DNA from: Patagioenas fasciata
Taxonomy: Eukaryota; Chordata; Aves; Columbiformes; Columbidae
Assembly: GCF_037038585.1 (NCBI RefSeq)
Contig: NC_092524.1
Coordinates: 70,394,552 to 70,458,551, forward strand
Direction: 5' to 3'
DNA length: 64,000 nt
Position numbers and translations under genes: made by a program. Numbering within the stretch: position 1 is the stretch's first letter; the number at the start of each line of letters is the position of its first letter. This document shows positions 24,901 to 36,900 of the stretch, one piece after another. The notes under the pieces were generated by a model. The model saw only the letters and a list, made by a program, of their open reading frames with translations, did not search any database and was not told where the DNA came from.

Positions 24901-27900
24901 GCTCTTTAAATGAGCAGATACGCACTTTCTGCTCTTCAGGTCCAGCACGAGGCACCCAAAGATGTGTCTGCGGCTCTGTTTTTTTCTCCTCCTTTGCAGT
25001 ACTGGGCTGTACTCTGAGAAATTCCTGGCTTAGCTGCTCTCTGGCTTGAAATGGTTTTTATTAGTTCCTCTGGTACATACTTGTTTGTATTTTACTGTTC
25101 TGAGGAGGAAAAGTGATGGTCAGACTTGTGAGCAGAGCGGCTCAAGTACTGCAGAGGTTTCTGAAGCCCGAGAGTTAATGATCAGTTCCTCTGATCTTCA
25201 GGCTTGGCACTGCGGCAAAACCTCCTCCTCTGCTCACCCTCGCTCCCAACGTCCCCAACACACAAAACCATTGTGGGATTGGTGTGGAAAATGCCCTGAA
25301 CAGATTCAATACTGATACATGAATCACAGGGGAAACTGAAGACAAGCACAACTCTTGGTTTGCAGGGTTGTTTCCTAATTTTAGAGACAAGATGAGGGTC
25401 GTTCTGTTGTATCTGTACTACCTCGGGAACTTCCCAGGTTTATAGTATTGTTGCTGGATACTCTGACTTAGCTGTAATGAACAGCTCTTGTGTGCACGAC
25501 TCCTCTCACAAGAACATTCCTCTCCCGGGCTGGGGAAGCCCATCTCCCTCTAGTGTTGAAGGTGTAGTGAGCTTCGGAGGTGCTTACAAACCCCTCCCTC
25601 GTCCCGCTGGATGGTATTTCTACCCTTTCTGATTAAACACGTTGCTCAGCTACTGCTAATGCTGCCTCTGTTTCAAACAGGATTTCCCTACCGTTTCACC
25701 AAAAAATTTTTATTTGGGTTTTCCAAGAAGTGGAAGGAATACGTTGAGGAGCTACTTGAGGAGAGGAGAAGGTAATTTCTTTGGAGATTCTGTTGCATTG
25801 TGGTTTTCTTTCAAGTAGTTATTGAGATTTTGCTTTTTAAGAGCACTGTGCTAGGGGAATACAAAAGACCGTCGATGTGTACGTGAAGACTACGTGCCAG
25901 GCTAACAGTGTCACTGCTTTGGAAGACCACCCTTTCATGTTCTTCAATATACTGGTTTGATGTTGTTCTGGTGTGTTTTACGCCACCTCAAACACAAGTG
26001 AAGGGCTTGGTGGCCGTGGTGGCTCCGTGTGTGCGAGCGCAGGGACACTGCGCGCTGGGGACGTGGCTGAGTCAATGTGTTGTTAAGGGACAACTGCTCC
26101 TGCTGTTTCTTATTTCCTTCCTTAAACTCCAAATCATTAGGAAAGAACAGAAACGGAATATTAGTGAGGATGAAAATGAAGACACGGACTCGGAGGTGGG
26201 TACGGATGTGTTGAAACATGCAGAAGATTTAGCAAGAGGAGCAAAGAAAGCTGAGATCGGGAACACCACCTATGAAGTGCTGCCAAAGTACGATGAGAAT
26301 GCTTGTGAGTATTTAATAACCCTTTTCTTTGCAAAAAGGGCTGGGTTCTTGAAAGCTGTTTTCCCCAGGAGATTTATTTTATGGCATCTCCATGGTTTTG
26401 CCACAGTTAAGGCCCAGGGAGTGAAAACAGCTAGAGATGGATGGATCATGGAAGAAAGGGTCATAAAGTGATAACCCAATGATGCATCTTTGTTTCTTTG
26501 CCCTATAATACAATCCTGCCTTTCCTAGGGTCACAAGTAGCTTTGGGGTTTAACTTTGACTTCTTTTGAGCTTGAACACTTTGAAAAGCACAACAAAACA
26601 CTGTAGTAAGCTTTGTATGTCCCATGCAGTGGGCGCAGATGAGCTGGATTAAATGCAGTGCTGCTCCTGTGCTTGTGAAGCCTGCAAAGCGGAATTTCCA
26701 ATACGCTGTTTGGAAGAAATCTTGTTTGGTTGTGTTTTTTCTCTTGTAGATATGACACCGAACCACAAGTTCGTGTCGAGCGACCCAGACAGAGTTTACA
26801 CGCGTAGCGGCCGCCTTGTTAAACCACCATTAAATTTCTGGTGTGGGCAACGTGAGCTCGTGGATCAGCAACTAAACGTTACTATAGAGAGAGGAGGAGT
26901 AGATTATTTAAGCATGGTAAGATTATTTTCCATGTTGTTACTCAAATGTATCTTAAATACAATGAATAAACCTGGTATCCAACAGGAAGAGTCCAGCTCT
27001 GATAAGGACCTGAAGAAGCAGGAAATCTTGAAAACATTATTAAAACGTTATTAAAACATTTTAAAACAAAAACCCAGATAGTCTTAATCTCTGTATGACC
27101 AGATAATCATTGTTGTCTGTAAAATGGAGATATTGGGGAATTACTTCTGGAAAAAATATGGGTATTTTTGAAAGATAAATACGTAGAGATTTTTCAATTG
27201 TGGTTTAGAATATTGAACTCTAAAGGGAATGCGGCCAAGTAGCTTTGGTTGCGTGTGTTTGTGTGAACGCCTGTGTCCAGCACAGCTCATTCAGTGCATA
27301 CGATGGAAGTGACTTGGGAATCTCCCAATGCTGAAAACGTTTGGCTGTTTCAGGGCTTGATGTGTAACCTTGCAGAGGTTTACATCAAATTGTTCTGTTT
27401 TGAAGATGTTTAGTAGCGAAAGATCCCAAAAAATGACGGGCTCCAACTCCAAGAAGAAAGCAAGCAAGCACGTAATGAGGGCGACAGAGGAAAGACCAAA
27501 AAGCCAAAGTAAAGGTAAAAAAATTGTGGGTTTTTTTCAAGTTATTGACAAGAATCGGTGGGATTATGAGCTGGGTGCCAGAGCAGGATGGTGACATCCT
27601 CTTAATGCAAAGAAACTGTTTAAATCTTTAAATGGTCGATTGCTTCTTCTATGAAGACTTATCAGAGTAGCATCGATGCCTGGTTTCCTAGTTCTACAGC
27701 TCCAGATACAAACGAGGCTTGTAAATCACTTCTTTATTTACACATCGGGAACACGCAGATTTCTGGGCAGCAATTGAAATGAAAGGGTTCTGATTGTTGG
27801 CAGCCCCTGCTCCTGCGGATCTCGGAGCCTGCTGTGTTCACCGGGCCGGTGAGCTGCGGCTCTGCCTGTACGCTGGATGAATTACAGTACACTAAGTGCC

Positions 27901-30900
27901 TATGTGGGCAAAAAAGTGTATTAACAGAGTTTTAAAACCTTGACTTTTAAAAAGATTTGGGGAATGACAGAGCCCTGAAAACAATGTAAATATAAAACAG
28001 AAGTTTCTCTTCTAAAGCAACTGTAATGTTTCCTGCAGAAGAGCCCTTTGTAGCACAAGCAGAGCTTTTGGGATGCTGGTGTTTGCTCAACCTCAGCCGC
28101 AGCATTTCAACAACGTTTTATGTTCACTGTTTCATTCCCTATCTGCTCAATACTTCCACGTTCCCTTCTGTAGCGCATAGGAGCATACACAAGGGCAGAA
28201 GAGCTTGACTTAATCCTTCCAAGACACACGATGGGAACAGAGGGGCAGTGGTCTCAGGAAGCTTCAGTGGGTGCTGGTTTTACTCTCTCATGTTTGGTAA
28301 AGTTATGGAGCTCCCTTGACAGCAGAAATGGGTTAGAACCACAGAGTTGGAAGGACACCCCAGGCTCACTGAGCGCAGCTCTGTGGAAACGGGCTGCACA
28401 CAACCCGTGCTACCTGCACAGACGTGATGGAATGTTTCCTCACGTCACCGCTTTGTCTCTTCAGTGCCGTTTTGCCGTTTCAGAGGGACACAGTGCTTAG
28501 TTCACCTGTGTCCCCACGCGACTGTCCCCAGCGTGCCTCCCCGTGCTGCACGTTAGCCCTGTGTGTGGTTACGGGGCCGTGCCGCTCAGCTCCGCTGCCC
28601 ACAGGAGCGCACGGACCGCGGGACGTGTTGCACGCAGCAGGCTGAGAACGCGGTGGATTTACCTGGCCAGGTGCGATATGACTCTGAGCTCCTCTCTTTC
28701 AGGGCGAAACAGTGAAAAAGGAGTAGGTTCCCAACGACTCAACAAGTCTGCTGGAAGCAGGGAGCCCAGGTGCTTAATTTCAGATGATGATGGAAGTGGC
28801 GGTGCAATCAGTAGTACAAAAACTAAACCGCAGCTTTCTGCTAAGCTGACTCCCTCAAGCACTGCAGTACTAAACAAACGTAGCTCTAACAGCAGAACGG
28901 GAATGACAAAGGAGAAGAGAGGAAAAGGACATGGAGACCTGACCGTGAATCAGCAGGCTTACAAGTACTCCTTGAGGTCAGCCAAGCAACGTCAGGACAA
29001 GCATTTACCAGAATTGTCAAGCGGAGATGAGGAAGAGGAATCCAGCGAAGACATCCCCCTGGCTATCAAAAGGAAAACTAAATCTTTATTTCGAAAAGAG
29101 ACTCAAAACTCTCAGTCCTCCTCGAACGGTGGCAGCTCCTGGGGGGACGCCCGCAGGGTGTGGGGTGAGCAGAGCACAGCCCCGCACCACGGTGGCTCCT
29201 GCCCCGCACCACCGAGGGACAGCGCGCCCAGAGCCACCCGCGGCTCCCCTTCCCGGGAAGGGAAAACGCCTTCCAGCGAGTCCAGCGCCTCCTGTCTGCC
29301 TGAGAACGCGAGGATGACGAGGAGCAGGTTCAACCATCTAAGGTTGCTCGAGTCTGACGCAGAGCCTGAAGCCAATGAAGAGCAATCTCAAACAAAACAA
29401 AGGAATTCAAAAGTATCTGGTAAAAACCTAAATTGTCAAGTTGCTCAGAATGCCAAGTCCTCAGCAGCAGAAGCAAGAAAACCCAAGAGGGAAAGAATTC
29501 TAGGGATTTCTGCACCTTTTCCAAGGGCAACTGATGGGTGGTCTGAAAAGGAACTGCAGAAGCTCTACAGGCAAGTGGCTGCTCCGTCCTCACAGGGCAG
29601 AGGTTCCCTCGGCCGGCGGGAGGCGTAACGTACGCAGGGTTTGGAGTGTCAGATTCGGCCTCTTTCACCTTATTTTAAAGATTTCCTTTATGTTTTAGCT
29701 CCCTTTTGCAAAATAAATTTTGTTAACGAATTAGGAAAAAGACGGTAAACCAGAGGTAGCATGTTGTCTCCTCTAACAGGAAAAATGTTAACCATGACAT
29801 GCTTATGTGTGTGAGTCTTGCAAAGGGAAGATTAACTGCAAACATTTTTAGTTAATGCATTGTCCAATTCCTTAAGCTACTGGGCAATATTTAATATATG
29901 TGTTAAGTAATAAAATGACCATGTTTGGATTTGTTTCTTTTAGATTAAAAAGCTGAAAAGGCACAAGCCCGTGTTTTGTGGGATGGGGGGCACCTGCTAC
30001 TAATAAGGAGGGAGTTTATCTTGTGAGCTGTTAGCTTAAATCATTCCAGGGAACTTGTAGAGCACCTGGATAAGACACCAGGGACAAGACTCGCATCCGA
30101 CAGCCAGAAGGGAGCTTGGAGCCAGGGGGGTCGGGCTCTGCTCCCCAGGAACAAGCGCCAGGAGCAGAGGAAACGGCCTCAAGTTGCGCCAGGGGAGGCT
30201 GAGGTTGGATCTGGGAACAATTTCTTCCCCAAAGGTCTGTGGGGCATTGAACAGGCTGCCCAGGGCAGTGCTGGAGTCACCATCCCTGGAGGGCTGGACA
30301 GACGGACATGAGGTTCTCAGGACATGGGGCAGTGCTGGGGTAGCGGTTGGACTGGATGCTCTGGAAAGTCTCTTCACCGAAGCCATGCGGTGATTCCTGG
30401 GGGCAGCCGGTCCCCGGGTGTTTCCCGTGGCACAGCAGCGCGGGTTCCCGGGTGTGACGAGCGCTGTGGCTCTGTTCTCTCGGCAGGGCCATCGCTGCGT
30501 TCCCAAAGCACAAGAAGGGCTTCTGGGTGGAGGTGGCCATGGCCGTGGGCTCCCGCTCGGCCGAGGAATGCCACCACAAGTACCTGGAAGAACAGCAGGC
30601 CAAGGGGCCCAAACCGCACGCCAAGAAACCCAAGGCTTCAGAGAAGAAAGAACAGAAAAATACCGACATCTTGGTTCTGGGTATGTTGCTGTCTTTAAAT
30701 AATTTATAATGTTGTATTTATTATGTAATGGGAGATACAGACACAAAGACACATCAGGGCCCGGTAGTGAAGAGGTTATCTGCTGTAGTATAGAGTTTTG
30801 TGGCAGAGCTTGGAGTATGTCATAAATAACTGAAGTAACAAGAAAAGAAAAGGATCTCTTTAGAGTTCTCTAGTTTTTAGCACGATGGCTTAAATTGGCT

Positions 30901-33900
30901 TGGCCAGTGAGCAGAACGTGGCTGTTTGTGTCTGAGGAGGCTCTTGAAGCCTGGTAGGTAATGAGCTGCCTGTAGAGCTGTGGATCCAGAAAGGCTGTCG
31001 GGGTGCTCGGGTGCACCAGGGACAGCGCAGGGGACGGACAGACAGCGCAGGGGACGGACAGACAGCGCAGGGGAATGAGCAGCGCAGGGATGGATGGTCC
31101 AGCTCTGTTCCCTGGGGTCTGGCACCGGCGTACCCGTCGCTGTTTCCTCTGTCTGGAGTCAGTAATTCACGGTTACAGATGGCAAATACGCCCTGGGATG
31201 AAAGGCACAGGCTGCTGGTGCAGGTGTTTAACACGGAGCAGGTGATGATGACTCGGTGCTGAGGTGAGGACGGCCCTGAGCGCAGCTCCTCCTGCTGACG
31301 CTCACCCGTGGGAAGGTGACACTTCCCGGGTTCCACGGCTGCGGGCACAGGCTCTGGTGCTGTTTCTCGGTGGCTGAACTGTCACCAGGCTCCACTTGCT
31401 GAAAGCACCGGGATCACTGTTGTGTCCCAGCGAGGCGCTGCGGGTCCCTCGGTCACCGCGGGCAGGGACGCGCGGCTCCTGCGCGGAGCCCCCGGCCCAG
31501 CTCATCCCCGCAGCGCCCGCTGCCCTGGGCTCGCTCAGCTCCGCTTTTGCGCAGAGCGGAGAAGCAGCAGACGGAGGGGCCCAGTGCAGGACAACGCGCT
31601 TTGTTTTCCCTTCATTTGAAACGTTTGTTGTGGTTGCAGAATTTGTGTGAGGGTCTGCTGGGCATCGGTTTTGCTGTGGATTTTATTCAGCTTGGATAGC
31701 GGTGGGATTATTTTGGAGTATAATTGGAAACCATCTTGTTTTGACTATTACGGAATCACAATTCCCAGCACCCTGTGGTGCAGCCGTTCACTTCCCCACG
31801 CCCATCTCCTCTAGAGCATTCTTTCCTGTTTCATCCAGCATGTGACATTATCAGCCTCTTGTGTTCGGAAGACATGGTTGTTTTGGCTCGTTCTGCCACA
31901 GCGGCTGTAAGGAGAGCAACGTTTGGGGCCTCTGGGGTCACCTGGGGCTCTGAGCGCTGAGACAGTCTAAACTGCAGCAAAGGACTAAGTCTGGTTCTGC
32001 AAAGGCTCTTTCTGGGCAGTCAGGCAGTTCAGTGCCTTTCTTGCAGGAAGCGAGAATGATGAATCTTAGCAGAGGTTCAGAAACACTTTGTTCTTCTGAA
32101 AACTTTCTACTATGGATCAATTCTTTATTGACTGTGTAAGCAGCTATTTAGCTTTTGTCTGAAGATGAGGGTCTTGGGAAGATGTTCTAAATTTGCCCCC
32201 AAAGTGAGTTGTAAGGGAAAGCCGAGGACAGAACGGCCCTGCAGTGACAATGCCCGTTCTTTCCTTCGGACGGGTTTAGTGGTAACTGGACGCAGGTTTG
32301 TGGAGGACAGAGGCGTCCGTGCCCCGGTCCCAGCTGAGCAGCCCCAGGCCGTGGGGAGGGCGCCCGCTGGGGCTCTGCTCAGCGCAGCCTTTGCCCGGCG
32401 CTCTGCGCATCTGGACTCGTGGGATGTATCCCAGTGCCTTTTCTCTCTGAGATCCACATGTGGGTAATGCTGTTACAATGGTAATAAACCAGCTGGTGGA
32501 CGGCACAATGGCCGTGCAAGGCTCTAGAGGAAGCTTCTGATTAAGATGTAGTAGACAAATTCTTTTTGAAAGCATAAATTGTTGTTGAGGGTTTAAATTG
32601 TGGGATGACAATAAAACCATGGCAGGTGTATTGTTAACCCCCTCTCCCCGCTTCCCCCGTTTGCCCCTCCCTCTCCCCCCTTCCCACTCAGCACAGGCGA
32701 TCGGGAGGGAAAGAAGGACAGAGAGAAGAGAGCTGGGAAAATTCAAAATGCTTTACTAATGCTGCTGATAAAATAGAGAAAATGATACAAACTCTACCAA
32801 ACCAATCTGGAAAGTCCCGGCAACTGCAGAGCCGGCAGCCGAAGTCCTGGACTGGACTCTCCAGCCAACCGGAGCTGGATTCAGTCTGGCACTGGCCTCG
32901 GTTCGCAGGGACGACTCGCAAGGTCCTCTGCTAATGTCACCATAAGGAAAACAGATGAGATCCTGGTGATTTCCCACTTTTATATGAAGTATCAGGTGAA
33001 TGGGATGTTATACTCAGTTGGTCAGTTTTTGGTCACCAGTTTCTCATTGCCCCTCTCCCGAGACGTCCCTCCATCCTTATCAATGACCTCGTGTTCCATT
33101 GCTGTGTCTACCAAAACATGGATCTGGCTTTCAGGAAAATGCAGCTGATGTGAAGCTTGAGCTGACAGGCACATTCACTAAAAGAGAAACTCGTTTTTTT
33201 AACAAAACCAGGACAATCGTATAAGAACTCAAAGGGGTCACAAAGAAGCTACGAGACATTTCCACAAAGCAGAGATGAACTGTGTCCCCAGCAGTGATTG
33301 CACTTAGCAAATTTTAAAACTGTTACCTGACTGCTGTCTAGAATAATTAACATTTTGATTCATGTAGATAAGAAGGAGCCAGCTCCAATAACTGCCAAAG
33401 TGGGAACCTTAAAAAGAAAGCAGCAGATGCGCGATTTCCTGGACCACTTGCCGAAGGACAACCACGACGACATTTTCACCGCAACGCCCTTTCAAAACAG
33501 TAGAGTAAAGGTAAACCTGGGAAACCAGTCTGTCTGTGGATGTGCTGTTCTGGTTGGTGTTGGCAAGTCTGCTGGTTCAGTTCCATCGGTAAAACCTTGT
33601 GAATCGGGGGGTCCTGGGGACAGCAGGGTGAGCATGAGCCAGCACTGGGCCCTTGTGGCCAGGAAGCCAATGGTACCTGGGGTGGGTTAGAAGGGGGTGG
33701 TCAGTAGGTCAGAGAGGTTCTCCTGCCCCTCTGCTCTGCCCTGGGGAGACCACACCTGGAATCTTGTGTCCAGTTGTGGCCCCTCAGCTCCAGAAGGACA
33801 GGGAACTGCTGGAGAGAGTCCAGCGCAGCCACCAAGATGCTGAAGGGAGTGGAGCATCCCCCGTGTGAGGAAAGGCTGAGGGAGCTGGGGCTCTGGAGCT

Positions 33901-36900
33901 GGAGAAGAGGAGACTGAGGGGGGACTCATTCCTGGGGATCAATATGGAAAGGGGCAGTGTCAGGAGGATGGAGCCAGGCTCTTCTGGGTGACAACAGTGA
34001 CAGGACAAGGGGCACTGGGTGCAAACTGGAACACAGGAGGTTCCACTTAAATTTGAGAAGAAACTTGTTCCTGGTGAGGGTGTCAGAGCCTGGCCCAGGC
34101 TGCCCAGGGAGGTTGTGGAGTCTCCTTCTCTGCAGCCATTCAAACCCGCCTGGACACCTTCCTGTGGAACCTCAGCTGGGTGTTCCTGCTCCATGGGGGG
34201 ATTGCCCTGGATGAGCTTTACAGGGCCCTTCAACCCCTGACATTCTGGGATTCTGTGGTGCACCTTGGTTTTTGCTGTTACCTGACCAGGCTGGCTCTGT
34301 TAACAGCAGCACCTCGGTCTCAGCAGGGACTCCAAACTGTGCCCGTACATCTCTTGATGCAGTAGTTCTTGTGTGGGTGTTCTTGGTAGCTGCAGTGCGT
34401 TTCTCATTCTGACACTCATCCAGAAGCACGTTGTGGCTCACTGCAAAGTCAGAATTTAAGCAGCGCTATCTTCATTGCTTTCTATAAATTGCAGCATGCG
34501 ATGGAGAACTCCCCATGAGTAGCGTGAGCGGATTTCCTATGAAAGGATGGAGGCATCCATGCCCCAGCCGCTGTTTTTGCAGAGGGGTTCTCCAGGAGAC
34601 TCTTCTTCTGGCAGAGTCCCGCTTCAGGCAGCATTCAAAAGGGTTCTCCAAATTCATCCTGCCCAGCATGAGCTGTGCCAAAGACACTGCCCCCTGTGCA
34701 GTGTGTGGTGAGAGGTACAGCCTGCGGGTGAACCCTGTGTGTTTAGGAGCGGTGAGCGGATCCCCCTCCCCAGCCGATGCAGCCCCCTGGACCCCAGCAG
34801 ACCCTTCACATCTGCGGTTTCCTGGGCTCAGCTCCACACCTGAATTCTTTGCTGTGCGAAGCAGCACAATCTTGGATTTGTTGTGTGCTTGCACCTGCTG
34901 ACTTGTCCCTGTCTGCTTATGGGGAAGAGACAGTGACCAGCTGTCCCGGGCCGGGCGCAGCTCCTCCCCAGGACCTGCTCTGCTCCTCTGTCCCTCCTCT
35001 CTGAACTCTTCCAGTTCTTTGTCTTCAAAATGGAAGGACCAGAAGTTCACAGTGTGATCCTGAATCCTGAGTAGTAAGGGGCAGCTTTCAGCTCGTGGTT
35101 GTAATCAGAAATTATCTAACTGTGCAGTAGCAGCCAGAAAAGGCCAGCAAGGTGTTGGGCATCAACGGGAGGAGGATTGAGAGCAGGACGGAGGCACCAT
35201 TTGGCTGCTCCGTGGCGTCCTGGCGCTCCACAGCGTGGGTGCTGGGCACACTGCCGGCTCCTGCGCCTCGTGAGGGACGCGGTGGAGTCGAAAACAACTC
35301 AAGTGAGGGAACGGAGCGGCTGCGGATGGAGGAAAAGAGTCAGGGGCTCCTGGTGAGGGGCAGGGGGCAGCAGCCGGGTTCCGGCGGCGGGAGAGGCCGT
35401 GTCCGGCTGCCACGCAGGGACAGATGCACCAGAAGCCTCTCCAGCAGTCACTGATTGCTCTGATGCGGCTTTGTAGTTGCCAATGTTCCGGGGAAACCAA
35501 GATGACGATGACGTCTTCACCCTTACGGACATCCCCATCACACCCGCCTCGTCCGTGTTCTCCCTGGCGAAGACCCCGCAGTGCGAGCACATCAGCCCCG
35601 GGATGCTGGTGCCCATCAACAGGTAGGAACTGGGGCTGGCCTCTGCTCACCTTCGCCTTTCTCCTTTGCCTCAAGGCGGGTTTTTTCTTCTGAGCAAGAT
35701 CGCTCCTGGAACCGGGAGCCCAGTTCAGTTCCCGACTTAGAGCATGCGCAGGAGATCCTGTGCTCCTTGGGGGCTGTTCAGCAACAGCGCTTTCCTTTGG
35801 CAGCCTCGGAGCTCCTCAGCCAAGGCTGTTCCAGAACAGCGCCAGCGCTTTGGGCTTCCGCTCAGCAGGGGAGGCTCTGCCCGCTCTGAGTCTTAACCCA
35901 CTGCTTCAGGCTTTACTGAAACCAGAATCATCTTGAAACCTGCAGAGTAAGTGGCATTTTATCTAACAGACAAGAACTGAGCTTCATCTGGGAAGGTGAC
36001 ACAGCTTTGTCTGACACTTAGGATGGGTTCCTGCATGTGATCTAATTACACACCTGGAGCTGCTGTTATCTTTAATTGACCAACGACTGTCTTTAATGGC
36101 CATGCTAATTTTCCCCTGGATTAGAGCTGCACATGTAACGCCTGTACCCGTACCAGCGGATTGCACAGGCGGCACGCACGCTGACGTGTGTGATTCCATC
36201 TGCAGGAACGACTACGACCGGCACGTGTTCCGCATGCAGAAGAACGCGCAGGGCAGCAGACGCACCTGGGACAACGTGAAGAAGAAGGCGGTAATGCCGG
36301 TTGCCTTGAATGTCGCCTGGTTGGGCCTTAGCGATGCAAAGTGTTCCCGAGCAATCCTGGGATCACAGGCTGTTTGGGATGGAAAACAGGAACCTTCTCC
36401 TGCTCCCCTAAACTTCTGGATTTTCTATCTATTGCTCTGGGAGAAAGTTTCTTTTTGTTAGAAAAAAGCTATTTATTGCCAGGATAAAATATATGGGTTT
36501 TTTCAGGATTTGTAACTGCTCTTGAATTCTGTGGTAACAGTAATTCTCACCTTGTATCACGGTGTCCCTGAATTGATGTGTCTGTTCCCCCAGTAGCCTG
36601 AGTTCTGAAACTCTTCTGGCTTTCCCATGAAAAGCTGAGATCCCAGCGGCAGAACGGTGCCTTGTGCGGCTGCTACACACGCACTAAACCAGGGGCACAG
36701 TTCCCGTGCTCAGGGAGCAGCTCTGAGCGCATCTCTTGTCCTTTCCCTAGGCCGGAGCTGTGATCGGGACCCCAGCTTCGCACAGAACCAAGTTCACTTT
36801 TGATCAAAGTAAGTACTTGTTCTTAGGTACTCGTTGTTTCTCCTTTGTTTCGGGCCCCTTCACTTCCACGTCACCACCGCCTTGTTTGGTGTCCACAATC

